Positions 1 to 6,537 of a DNA stretch of 16,251 nucleotides are shown in pieces. This DNA is from Ktedonobacteraceae bacterium (GTDB lineage: Bacteria > Chloroflexota > Ktedonobacteria > Ktedonobacterales > Ktedonobacteraceae): contig JADBKA010000105.1 in assembly GCA_014896635.1 (NCBI GenBank), forward strand, positions 1 through 16,251. The letters run 5' to 3'. Below the pieces are notes generated by a model. That model saw only the letters and a program-made list of their open reading frames with translations, was not told the origin of the DNA and ran no database searches. Each line of letters starts with the position of its first letter. The stretch's first letter is position 1. Both the position numbers and the translations under genes were made by a program.

Positions 1-502
1 GATACTGATATGGATACTGATACGGGTAAGCATAGGGCGGATAGCCATAACCATTATAAGCATGTGGCTGCCCATAGTATCCCCAGGAATAGCCGGGATA
101 CGGGCCATACTGTGGCGGAACCTGCTGTCCCTGCCCCTGATTTTGCTGCCCGGCAGGAGTGGTATATCCCTGTCCTGGCGGTTGCGACGGTACGGTTGGC
201 TGATAGTAGTATACCGGATAGGGCGGCGGCAAAGGCACTGAGGCATGCTCGCGGTAGACTGGCTCACCGTTCAGCGGCTCCCCGGTTGTGGCCTGCGGCA
301 TTGTCCCACCGTACCCACGCTGTGGCAATGGGGTAGCCGGCAGGCCGGGGTGGAGTTCGTCCTTATCGGAAGCCTGTGAGACCTGTGGCGATTGCGACTG
401 TTCGGCCGGCGGCAGTACAACAGAAGATGCATCCTTTTGGGTATTGTGCTGCTTCTGCATACTATCGGATGGGGGGAATGGCCCCATATATTCGGAACCC
501 AC
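1..502 (-). CDS. Tyr/Gln/Pro-rich protein, N-terminal part (runs off left edge)
   Basis: The minus strand is open from a TAA at 536-538 to the window edge. I place the start at GTG 502, preceded by an AGAAGG about 10 bases upstream; ATG 487 is the alternative. About 167 residues are visible. The first 45 or so are polar (reading roughly MGSEYMGPFPPSDSMQKQ). The sequence then becomes strongly low complexity: runs such as PLPPPYPVYYY, then GQQNQGQGQQ, then alternating Tyr/Pro/Gln/Gly near the edge (YPPYAYPYQYPYQY). No membrane segment or catalytic motif is visible in this part, so the region is probably disordered and any folded or membrane domain lies beyond the edge. Composition resembles the tail of the small membrane protein at 10731-11198. 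Function is unknown. I am fairly sure it is coding because the composition is biased and the frame has no stop for 500 bases. Confidence 0.7.
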   Translation of the reverse strand, partial: MGSEYMGPFPPSDSMQKQHNTQKDASSVVLPPAEQSQSPQVSQASDKDELHPGLPATPLPQRGYGGTMPQATTGEPLNGEPVYREHASVPLPPPYPVYYYQPTVPSQPPGQGYTTPAGQQNQGQGQQVPPQYGPYPGYSWGYYGQPHAYNGYGYPPYAYPYQYPYQY

Positions 503-603
503 GATCTTTAAGCCTTCTTCTTTAGTGATAGACGTTTATCATAAAAAAAGCTTTCTCTGCATATACGAACAAGGCCAGGCAAATGTTACTTTCCCTCAGG
601 TAC

Positions 604-647
604 TTCTCCACATTTCTACCAGGTTATCCACAATAATTGTGGATAAC
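604..647. promoter_or_regulatory. Inverted pair of DnaA-box-like sequences
   Basis: TTATCCACA at 624-632 and its reverse complement TGTGGATAA at 638-646 are both exact matches to the classical DnaA box. They sit in a perfect inverted repeat with 12-base arms around one central A (623-647). A one-mismatch copy, TTCTCCACA, lies at 604-612. The site is about 120 bases upstream of the GTG start of the left-edge gene. DnaA binding is inferred from sequence alone; neither dnaA nor dnaN is in the window. Confidence 0.5.
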
Positions 648-669
648 TATTCTATGATAGAGATAATAG

Positions 670-703
670 CAGGCTGACAATTCCATATGGAATTGTCAAC
701 CTG
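670..703. terminator. 34-bp near-perfect palindrome behind sodA
   Basis: The 24 bases 675-698 form a perfect palindrome centred on CCATATGG, and CAGG/CCTG (670-673 and 700-703) extend it past one mismatch. It begins about 56 bases after the sodA stop and before the next minus-strand gene, the usual place for a terminator. There is no T-run on either side, so it could equally be a protein-binding dyad. Confidence 0.5.
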
Positions 704-758
704 TAGCTTGTGAATCGACCAGCAGTTCACGTTCACAGTATGCGGGAATAAGACGGCA

Positions 759-1376
759 CTATTTGCTAGAGCGAGCTTGTGCATAACGCCTGGCGATCTC
801 GTCCCAATTCACTACATTCCACCAGGCGTTGAGGTACTCAGGACGGCGGTTCTGGTACTTGAGGTAGTAGGCATGTTCCCACACATCAACGCCCATAATC
901 GGGTAATTGCCGTCCATGAGCGGGCTATCCTGATTGGCGGTTGAGATGACCTCAAGATCGCCGCTCTTATTGAGAATGAGCCAGGCCCAGCCGGAGCCGA
1001 AGCGGTTCGCCCCGGCTGTATTTATAGCCGACTTAAAAGCGTCGAACGAGCCAAACTTCGCATTGATGGCCTGTGCCAGCTCGCCGGTCGGTGTACCACC
1101 GCCGTTGGGCTTCATGATCTGCCAGAACATCGTGTGATTGACATGGCCGCCGCCATTGTTGCGGACAGCGGTACGCACATTTTCCGGCACTTCATTAATG
1201 CGACGGAGCACTTCCTCCGCCGAAAGGTTAGCGAACGCATGCCCTTCCAACGCTTTGTTGAGGTTCGCAACATACGTGCCATGATGCTTATCATGGTGTA
1301 TCTGCATGGTTAACGTGTCGATGTACGGCTCAAGGGCATTGTAGTCGTACGGCAGTGGTGGAAGCTCGAAAGCCAT
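759..1376 (-). CDS. sodA: Superoxide dismutase, Mn type
   Basis: This cytoplasmic enzyme converts superoxide to oxygen and hydrogen peroxide. The 205 residues match the family length. The four metal ligands are visible: His27 (in QIHHDKHH), His81 (in VNHTMFW), and Asp164 and His168 (in DVWEHAYY). The GGGH stretch at 75-78 and Gln149 in ANQDS are features of the manganese rather than the iron type. The C-terminal NAWWNVVNW signature is also present. ATG 1376 is preceded by GGGAG at about 8 bases. A putative promoter lies at 1511-1538, giving a leader of roughly 125 bases that can fold. The gene appears monocistronic, with a palindrome downstream at 670-703. No signal peptide. Identification is secure; metal choice is inferred from motifs, and cambialistic use is possible. 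Confidence 0.97.
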   Translation of the reverse strand: MAFELPPLPYDYNALEPYIDTLTMQIHHDKHHGTYVANLNKALEGHAFANLSAEEVLRRINEVPENVRTAVRNNGGGHVNHTMFWQIMKPNGGGTPTGELAQAINAKFGSFDAFKSAINTAGANRFGSGWAWLILNKSGDLEVISTANQDSPLMDGNYPIMGVDVWEHAYYLKYQNRRPEYLNAWWNVVNWDEIARRYAQARSSK

Positions 1377-1402
1377 AACTCATCTCCCTTTACTAAAATA
1401 TT

Positions 1403-1471
1403 TTCGAGGAACGTCCCTCGAATAACAGAGTATGTGAAGCGAGGCGTTTCAGTGAGCCTGAGCGGTTCGCT
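1403..1471 (-). promoter_or_regulatory. Folded leader of sodA
   Basis: Two inverted repeats lie in the untranslated leader. One is a 7-bp perfect stem, TTCGAGG/CCTCGAA (1403-1409 and 1416-1422), with a 6-base loop, ending about 27 bases before the sodA start. The other is a longer imperfect stem with arms AGCGA/TCGCT at its base (1438-1471). I do not recognise a known riboswitch class. A regulatory role is inference. Confidence 0.35.
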
Positions 1472-1510
1472 GCTGTCGTATTTGCGCCTGCATATGACTC
1501 ACGATTTAGT

Positions 1511-1538
1511 TGTATACGATGAGTGCATCTGTTGTCAA
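1511..1538 (-). promoter_or_regulatory. Putative sodA promoter
   Basis: On the minus strand, TTGACA (1533-1538) and TATACA (1511-1516) are separated by 16 bases, a good sigma70-type pair upstream of sodA. Transcription would start near 1504. Confidence 0.55.
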
Positions 1539-1576
1539 GCAGAAGTGTTGTTTCGCTGAGATTTGACCACGCTACC

Positions 1577-1752
1577 TGCCCCCCCAGAGAATGGGGTCCA
1601 GGCGGGAGTGTCCACGCGACCCGGGCCGGCCCGCATGGCGAGGTACGCCCTCTGCGGGGCCGGCGAAGCCCAGGCGGGTCCCCGCTCAGCGGGTGCGGTC
1701 CAAAGTGGGACAAACGCCTCCGAAAAACTCTTTCTCCCTGTTTTTCTTTTTT
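1577..1752 (+). other. GC-rich, hairpin-rich element ending in a T-run (possible ncRNA or repeat)
   Basis: Within the 590-base gap 1377-1966, bases 1577-1711 are far richer in GC than their surroundings and can fold extensively. An outer GACCCG/CGGGTC pair (1618-1623, 1675-1680) encloses GCCGGCCCGCA (1625-1635) pairing with TGCGGGGCCGGC (1653-1664, one bulge), which itself encloses GGCG/CGCC. CCCGC/GCGGG (1681-1693) and GTCC/GGAC (1698-1711) follow. A weak stem, GAAAAAC/GTTTTTC (1722-1746), then runs into six Ts (1747-1752), like a plus-strand intrinsic terminator. The open frames here are overlapping, biased in composition and lack ribosome binding sites, so I do not call a protein. It could be a structured RNA, a genome-wide repeat or a remnant of a GC-rich mobile element. 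The rest of the gap holds the sodA leader and promoter on the left and the receiver-gene promoter on the right. Confidence 0.4.
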
Positions 1753-1880
1753 GGAGAAGATGAGATATCCGCTAAAGTGAACGCGAATGGGGGTCTCCTC
1801 CTGCTACAGTAAAAAAAGCATTAAAGCGCGTTTAGAAAGGTTAGAAAGATTATTGCTGACTATTATTCTGCTAGTAGTCG

Positions 1881-1889
1881 TGGTATAGT
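1881..1889 (+). promoter_or_regulatory. Putative extended -10 promoter of the receiver gene
   Basis: TGG directly precedes TATAGT (1884-1889), which is the extended -10 pattern. No good -35 is seen at the right distance. The predicted start is near 1896, about 70 bases before the gene. Confidence 0.4.
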
Positions 1890-1966
1890 AATTGCAATTT
1901 CGATAAGTGGCGAAACGCTCACAATGAGGATTCACACAGTCGCTACAGGATGGTCAGGAGCAAGGT

Positions 1967-2365
1967 ATGGCTCAAAAGGAAGAGCAACTCACAACAGGAG
2001 AACAGAGCAGCGTTAAGACAATTCTATTGGTTGAGGATGACGCGAGCATTGGCGAGGTACTTGTGCAGGCCATTGCACAGGAAACAACCTATATGGCATT
2101 CCTGGCTACTGATGGTCTGGAAGCACTGCATATTGTCAAAGGTATCAAGCCAAACTTATTTATTCTTGATTACCAGTTACCACACATGAACGGGCTGGAA
2201 CTCTACGATCAGCTGCACGCAATCGAGGCCCTCCGGCACATTCCTGTCATCATGTTAAGCGCGCGTCTTCCACAAAAGGAGCTGGAGAAGCGTCATATCG
2301 TCGGAATGCACAAACCCATAGATCTCGACGAGTTTTTACGTCTCATCGAAGAACTGGTAGTCTGA
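1967..2365 (+). CDS. Stand-alone response regulator receiver (CheY-like) protein
   Basis: A 132-residue protein made almost entirely of one REC domain (about residues 17-130). The acidic pocket is E23-D24-D25. The phosphoacceptor is Asp68 in FILDYQLP, the switch Ser is S98 in IMLSAR, and Lys116 in HKPID is the conserved lysine. There is no output domain, so it probably acts by protein-protein contact, as a phosphate relay, or on a partner encoded elsewhere; no histidine kinase is nearby. ATG 1967 has AGGAG six bases upstream. The first 16 residues are a polar extension. The family assignment is secure; partner and pathway cannot be told from the window. Confidence 0.95.
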   Translation: MAQKEEQLTTGEQSSVKTILLVEDDASIGEVLVQAIAQETTYMAFLATDGLEALHIVKGIKPNLFILDYQLPHMNGLELYDQLHAIEALRHIPVIMLSARLPQKELEKRHIVGMHKPIDLDEFLRLIEELVV

Positions 2366-2528
2366 TACGAGCTATCCTGCTCCTGCATTACCTCATACTC
2401 TACGAAATACTCTTCAATTATTCTGTAAAATCGTGTCATCCTTTAAGCGCGCTTCATAATCGGCTTCGAGACCAGTGAAGATTTTTTCAGGCTCCTCCAT
2501 TACTTTTCACCCATCTTCGCTCGAAAAA

Positions 2529-2557
2529 TTGACTGCCCCCCGTCCATTCGGTTAGAC
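2529..2557 (+). promoter_or_regulatory. Putative promoter of the transglycosylase gene
   Basis: TTGACT (2529-2534) and TTAGAC (2552-2557) are 17 bases apart, with a predicted transcript start near 2564, about 36 bases before the ATG. The -10 match is modest. Bases 2366-2528 hold no gene; a short CTTC/GAAG stem followed by six Ts near 2485 could be a weak terminator of the receiver gene. Confidence 0.4.
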
Positions 2558-2599
2558 TCAGCACAAACGATGAAATATTTTGAAGTAATGAGGTAGGAC

Positions 2600-3742
2600 A
2601 TGCGATCACTGGACTCTCTCCCATCGTACCGGATGCAAGCAGGGCCGCAGACCGATACCCTGGCAGAGGAGCTTTACCCGGATTTGTTTACCACAACTTC
2701 TCCTCCCATTACAGATTCTTTCCCTGTAACTGGCAAAAAAAAAGCAGGAAGCGCACGCACTTCAGATCGACCCGCGCTGACTGCTGACGATACAGTATCT
2801 CCATCAGAAAGAATAATCACGGAGCCGCTTTCCCACAATCGTCACTCGCGTAAGCTCACAAAAGCCAGGCTCATGCCAACTGGGCGTCCGACGGGTCGCC
2901 TGACGGATCGCCTGACGGGTCGCCTGACGGGTCGCTTGACGACCGAACCTTTACAACCGGACATCGGCCCGATAGCCGATGTTGCCACAACACAGTCGCT
3001 GGTCGCTGCACTGCAAGCCACAATGCCTGTACCTGTCAGGAAGCCTGTCATCATCCCCGGCAGCAGGAACAAGCAACAGAAGCGGACCGGGCAAAGCGAA
3101 GGTAGCCGGGAGCGCCGCCTGCCTGCCCACATACGTGGCACCGTTGCTCTGAGTATGCTTCTGCTCTTCTTGCTGGTGTCACTCTTCACCCTTACCCCGC
3201 TTGGCGCCGGGCAGTCGGGTATTCCGCTGGTAGACGGCCTGGTCAGCTCAGTACGCTCCCTGGAACAGGGTATGGGATTGGTCCAGCATGCGAATCCCGA
3301 CGCGAATAAAGCAACCACTAACCAGCCGACTAATCTCCCTCCGATGACACTACCCAAAAGCCAGTACGTTGCTATCGCCCGTCAGAGCGCCATTGACGCT
3401 GGTATTCCCCCGGAGTATTTTGTACGCCAGATCAACGCAGAAAGTGGGTTTAACCCTAATGCAGTATCACCTGCTGGCGCCGTCGGTATTGCCCAGTTTC
3501 TTCCATCTACAGCCGCCGGCCTCGGCATTAACCCTTACGATCCCGTTGCCGCCCTCAAAGGAGCCGCGCAATACATGGCCCGGCTCTACAAGCAATATGG
3601 CGGTGACTATGCTAAGGCTCTGGCAGCCTACAATGCGGGCAGCGGCAATGTCAACCGCGCCATCCAGATCGGCGGCGCCAACTGGATGAACTACATTCCT
3701 GCCGAGACGCGCAACTATATTCGCATTGTCATGGGCATTTAG
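2600..3742 (+). CDS. Membrane-anchored lytic transglycosylase (SLT domain)
   Basis: A 380-residue protein that should cleave peptidoglycan glycan strands outside the membrane. Residues 1-175 are polar, Arg- and Thr-rich and probably cytoplasmic and disordered. They contain a TGRL-type tetrapeptide repeat at about 94-114. One membrane helix lies at about 180-202 (VALSMLLLFLLVSLF). After a linker comes a soluble lytic transglycosylase domain at about 254-380. The catalytic glutamate is E281 in INAESGFNPNA, followed by the family pattern SPAGAVGIAQFLPSTA and later LAAYNAGSGNV. Start ATG 2600 has AGGTAGG just upstream. Most relatives have a short signal peptide, so the long N-terminal cytoplasmic region is unusual. 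Enzyme class is secure; cell-wall remodelling in growth or sporulation is inference. Confidence 0.93.
   Translation: MRSLDSLPSYRMQAGPQTDTLAEELYPDLFTTTSPPITDSFPVTGKKKAGSARTSDRPALTADDTVSPSERIITEPLSHNRHSRKLTKARLMPTGRPTGRLTDRLTGRLTGRLTTEPLQPDIGPIADVATTQSLVAALQATMPVPVRKPVIIPGSRNKQQKRTGQSEGSRERRLPAHIRGTVALSMLLLFLLVSLFTLTPLGAGQSGIPLVDGLVSSVRSLEQGMGLVQHANPDANKATTNQPTNLPPMTLPKSQYVAIARQSAIDAGIPPEYFVRQINAESGFNPNAVSPAGAVGIAQFLPSTAAGLGINPYDPVAALKGAAQYMARLYKQYGGDYAKALAAYNAGSGNVNRAIQIGGANWMNYIPAETRNYIRIVMGI
2879..2940 (+). repeat. 12-bp tandem repeat coding TGRL
   Basis: Four near-identical 12-base units (2890-2901, 2902-2913, 2914-2925, 2926-2937) of the form GACGGGTCGCCT, plus a diverged unit at the left, encode TGRP-TGRL-TDRL-TGRL-TGRL in the cytoplasmic part of the transglycosylase. 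The 12-base period keeps the frame, so copy number could vary without breaking the gene. Confidence 0.85.
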
Positions 3743-3773
3743 CACTCAGGGCTTTTCTGTTAAGTGAATGCCT

Positions 3774-3950
3774 ATGAGGTTTCTCCTTTGGCGTCAACTT
3801 TAGAGGGGGGCCTTACTCTCCCAAAGGAGAAAGAGTTTTCTGGAGACACCTTCCCCTCTATATGGAGACCCGGCGCACCTCGTCAGGAGGCTTTACAGGC
3901 CCACTGGTCCTGGCTTTTTCTTAAATTGACGTCGAAGGAAGAAACCTCAT
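3774..3950. repeat. Nested inverted repeats between 3743 and 4046
   Basis: This gap of about 300 bases has no convincing gene. The outer arms are ATGAGGTTTCT (3774-3784) and AGAAACCTCAT (3940-3950), both perfect. Inside, TTTCTCCTTTGG (3780-3791) pairs perfectly with CCAAAGGAGAAA (3821-3832), and TAGAGGGG (3801-3808) can pair with CCCCTCTA (3853-3860). The left hairpin starts about 38 bases after the transglycosylase stop and may serve as its terminator. The whole could be a structured RNA or a small repeat element. Confidence 0.5.
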
Positions 3951-3973
3951 TTTGCTATTTTGGCTGCTCCATC

Positions 3974-4002
3974 TGGACAAAGAATGGGAGAATCTATATA
4001 AA
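3974..4002 (+). promoter_or_regulatory. Promoter of the 4047 gene
   Basis: TGGACA (3974-3979) and TATAAA (3997-4002) are exactly 17 bases apart, each five of six to the sigma70 consensus. Transcription would start near 4009, leaving a leader of about 38 bases. Confidence 0.65.
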
Positions 4003-4046
4003 TAAATAAAAGAATGTTTTCAAAAATACGTCATTAGGAGCATGAT

Positions 4047-4649
4047 GTGGATAATGGAATTGATGCCAGTCTCGGCCTGGCTATCGTGTTAAATACGTTA
4101 CAGCGTTATCAGAAACAGGGAATGCTCCAGGCTGAAATAGTTCATGTACCTGGTATTCGTGGTCGATGTCAGTGCTACATTTTTCTCACAGGTGGCAAGA
4201 TAACGTCCTGTTCCGTCGAAGATGCAACCGGGCGAAGGTTCCCTATAACTATAGATACAATTATAAATATTGATGAGAAAAAAGGACCCTTTGCATGGGT
4301 CTTTCGTCCGCAGCTACAATCGCGACCACGACTACAGTCACAACCGCCGCGCCCTCAACAGGTGGCAGGTGGTCCTGACCATCTACTGAAGGCGCAATCC
4401 CCTGCTCCTCTCGTCCCGGATGAGATTATTCCGGTTCCACTGGTGCAGACGCTGGATCTTGACCGGTTTACATCTCTCACATATAACCAGAGGCTCATCC
4501 TAGGATGGCTTTTTTCAATGATCGATGGAAGCCGAACTGTTGCTGATATTAAAGCGATGCTGCCGCGCCTGCACGGTAGTGACGTAGAAAAAGGTCTCCT
4601 GTTCTTGAAGCAAAGCAACGTCATTGCCATGACGGATGAACGGAAATGA
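4047..4649 (+). CDS. Unknown two-domain protein
   Basis: A 200-residue soluble protein I do not recognise with confidence. The start is GTG 4047, decided by AGGAG (4036-4040) six bases upstream; the nearby ATGs are in another frame. Residues 1-90 look like a compact alpha/beta domain (LNTLQRYQKQGMLQAEIV, then strands around CQCYIFLTGGKITSCSVED). That arrangement recalls the effector-like DUF4388/PATAN domains that read small segments, but this is a weak resemblance. Residues 90-118 form an Arg/Gln/Pro linker with the repeat LQSRPRLQSQPP. Residues 133-200 look like a winged-helix or helical domain (YNQRLILGWLFSMIDGSRTV, then ADIKAMLP). It has its own promoter and ends 12 bases before the converging P450 gene. 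A regulatory role is a guess. Confidence 0.8.
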   Translation: MDNGIDASLGLAIVLNTLQRYQKQGMLQAEIVHVPGIRGRCQCYIFLTGGKITSCSVEDATGRRFPITIDTIINIDEKKGPFAWVFRPQLQSRPRLQSQPPRPQQVAGGPDHLLKAQSPAPLVPDEIIPVPLVQTLDLDRFTSLTYNQRLILGWLFSMIDGSRTVADIKAMLPRLHGSDVEKGLLFLKQSNVIAMTDERK

Positions 4650-4661
4650 CAGATTGTTTCC

Positions 4662-6047
4662 TCATTTTGCTGGCTCCAGACGCATACGGAAGCGGCCTGG
4701 ATGCAGGGTAATCAATGGGATCGGCTCCACGCTGGTATTGTCGGGTACGAGCGCGAGACGATAGCGCTGTGCGATGGTTGCCAAAATCAGATGCATCTCT
4801 GTCAGCGCAAGTGCATTGCCGATACACATACGCGGTCCGCTGCTGAAGGGAATGTAGGCACAGCTATGACGCTTTTGTCCCTGTTCAGGAGAGAAGCGTT
4901 CAGGATCAAATTGCTCTGGATTTTCCCAGAAGTCGGGATGGCGGTGGACGATATACTGGCTCCAGAAGATTATCGTGTGAGCCGGAATGCGGTAGCCTCC
5001 CATCTCATCTTCCTCACGCGCCTGTCGCATAACCTGCCAGGATGGAGGATAGAGACGCATCGATTCTTCAAGGATCATGCGAGCGTAGGGAAGACGTGGC
5101 AGATCTGCAATTGTTGGCGTGCGTCCTTCCAGAACGCTGCCAAGTTCCTCATGGAGTTTCCGTTCCACATGGGGATGTTTTGCAAGCAAGTACCATGTCC
5201 ATGTCAGTGCTTTGGCGCTCGTCTCGTGGCCGGCAAACAGAAGTGTCATCACTTCGTCGCGCAGTTGTAGATCGCTCATCCCCTCACCAGTTTCCTCATC
5301 TCTCGCTTGTAATAACATGGAAAGCAAATCATTAGCGTCTTCATTACTCTGACGGCGCCGGTGAATGATATCGTAGGCGATCTTATCCATTGCGCGAATA
5401 GCACGCCGGTAGCGAATCCCACGTGATGTTGGCCAGCTAAGCGGAATAAGCGGGAAGCGAAGAAAGTCAGTAAGAGCGGTGTTGACTTGAGCATAAGCCT
5501 GACCGAACGCATGCGATGTGCCACTGACATCCATAGTAAAAAGTACCAGGCCGGCAATCTGAAGCGTCAGACGCATCATCTCCTCTTCGATGTCGAGCGT
5601 CTGATCCTGATTGGTACACACCTGCCAGTGCTCTAGCATCTTAAGAGTCGTGTCGGTCATCACCTGTCCCATCGCCGTGATACGCTGGCGATGGAAGGCC
5701 GGCTGCATCAGCCGGCGCTGGCGGAGCCAGCTTTCTCCCCCAACAGCAGTTACAAGGCCATTACCCAGGAATGATCTGGAAACGTTAAAGAGGAAGACAT
5801 CTTTGTCGTAGTTGGTATATTTCTTCTGCAAGACCTGCTGGACGTAGTCCGGGTGGCTGATGACAACGACGGGCATGGTGAGCAGGCGGAACTGAGCGAT
5901 ATCTCCATACTGTTGCCTTAAACTTGAGAGAAATGCCAGCGGCGTGCGCTGGAAAGCCAGGGTGCTGCTTAATGGATTTTTTGGCCCCGGCGGAGTCTTC
6001 AGACTGATGCGGCGAGCAGAGTGCGTTTTTGTTGAGGTAAGAGACAA
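4662..6047 (-). CDS. Cytochrome P450
   Basis: A 461-residue heme monooxygenase with all family landmarks. The C-helix WLRQRR starts at W107, the I-helix oxygen-activation motif AGHETS is at 272-277, and ExxR is E328-R331. PERF is at 382-385, and the heme loop FSSGPRMCIG has the thiolate ligand Cys408. There is no N-terminal membrane anchor, so it is soluble and needs external redox partners; none is encoded nearby. The I-helix AGHETS and the heme loop resemble the CYP102/CYP4-like class rather than small-molecule terpenoid P450s, hinting at fatty-acid or lipid-like substrates, but this is only inference. The start is TTG 6047, supported by GGGAGG six bases upstream. The promoter with an internal dyad is at 6244-6272. 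The family call is secure; the substrate is unknown. Confidence 0.97.
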   Translation of the reverse strand: MSLTSTKTHSARRISLKTPPGPKNPLSSTLAFQRTPLAFLSSLRQQYGDIAQFRLLTMPVVVISHPDYVQQVLQKKYTNYDKDVFLFNVSRSFLGNGLVTAVGGESWLRQRRLMQPAFHRQRITAMGQVMTDTTLKMLEHWQVCTNQDQTLDIEEEMMRLTLQIAGLVLFTMDVSGTSHAFGQAYAQVNTALTDFLRFPLIPLSWPTSRGIRYRRAIRAMDKIAYDIIHRRRQSNEDANDLLSMLLQARDEETGEGMSDLQLRDEVMTLLFAGHETSAKALTWTWYLLAKHPHVERKLHEELGSVLEGRTPTIADLPRLPYARMILEESMRLYPPSWQVMRQAREEDEMGGYRIPAHTIIFWSQYIVHRHPDFWENPEQFDPERFSPEQGQKRHSCAYIPFSSGPRMCIGNALALTEMHLILATIAQRYRLALVPDNTSVEPIPLITLHPGRFRMRLEPAK

Positions 6048-6243
6048 GAGAACCCTCCCTGGATCTAGATTGGAGCACTATATACCTCATCAGTGCAGTC
6101 GCATAGCCAGCTTTTCTCTGTCATGAGAGTCCCCCCAGGAGATAAGCAGAATGCAGATGCAGAGAAAAACAGGCCGCCCTGATGAGCGTAACGAATCGGC
6201 CAGCGAAATATTCCTGATAAATTTCGATATATCAGTAATAAGT

Positions 6244-6272
6244 AGCATACACTGAAGCAGTGTATACGTCAA
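6244..6272 (-). promoter_or_regulatory. Putative P450 promoter with operator-like dyad
   Basis: On the minus strand, TTGACG (6267-6272) and TATGCT (6244-6249) are 17 bases apart. Between and partly overlapping them is a perfect inverted repeat, ATACACTG/CAGTGTAT with a 3-base loop (6247-6265). A second, weaker dyad, CTGATA/TATCAG, spans 6214-6235, just past the predicted transcript start. The leader would be about 190 bases. The rest of the 490-base gap (6048-6537) holds no gene I can support. It has two small inverted repeats ahead of the next gene: GCACT/AGTGC at 6451-6464 and ATGCA/TGCAT at 6468-6482. Confidence 0.5.
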
Positions 6273-6537
6273 GAGGTGCAAGCTTATCAGGCTTTTTCTT
6301 TCTGTGTCGCATCGGTTCTGCTCCGCCCTTTTACCAATGCCTCCCCGGCATAGTACCCTGTTATGAAAACTGGACTTCCACATAGCATTGTGTTAAACTG
6401 CTTTTCAGGCTCTTCAAGCTAAATAGACGTTGTAGCTCAGTTGTCTCTTTGCACTTTATAGTGCGCTATGCAGAATATGCATTATAGGTTTAAAAATAGT
6501 TTTTTACATTTTTACATCTGGGGGTTAACAAAGAACT

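Noticed and set aside
1377..1504. Known Mn riboswitch (yybP-ykoY) upstream of sodA
   Set aside because: The leader folds, but I cannot find the conserved loop sequences of that class.
1393..1713. 106-codon minus-strand frame (and three overlapping plus-strand frames) in the GC-rich element
   Set aside because: Open frames are expected in GC-rich DNA; there is no ribosome site, and the minus frame runs through the sodA promoter and leader.
2890..2940. Short regular repeats that could suggest a CRISPR array
   Set aside because: The 12-base units are directly tandem without spacers and encode an in-frame TGRL repeat.
2842..3357. 171-codon minus-strand frame opposite the transglycosylase
   Set aside because: It is the mirror of the repeat and membrane-helix coding; the plus strand has clear SLT motifs.
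3764..4009. 81-codon plus-strand open frame
   Set aside because: No ribosome site, and it overlaps the nested inverted repeats and the promoter of the 4047 gene.
4701..5270. 189-codon plus-strand frame
   Set aside because: It is antisense to the P450, whose I-helix and heme motifs leave no doubt about the coding strand.
6090..6383. 97-codon minus-strand frame upstream of the P450
   Set aside because: No ribosome site; it covers the P450 promoter and dyad, and its composition is not protein-like.
6433..6443. TAGCTCAGTTG, like the D-arm of a tRNA
   Set aside because: No acceptor pairing, anticodon arm or GGTTCGAATCC-type T-arm follows at the right distance.
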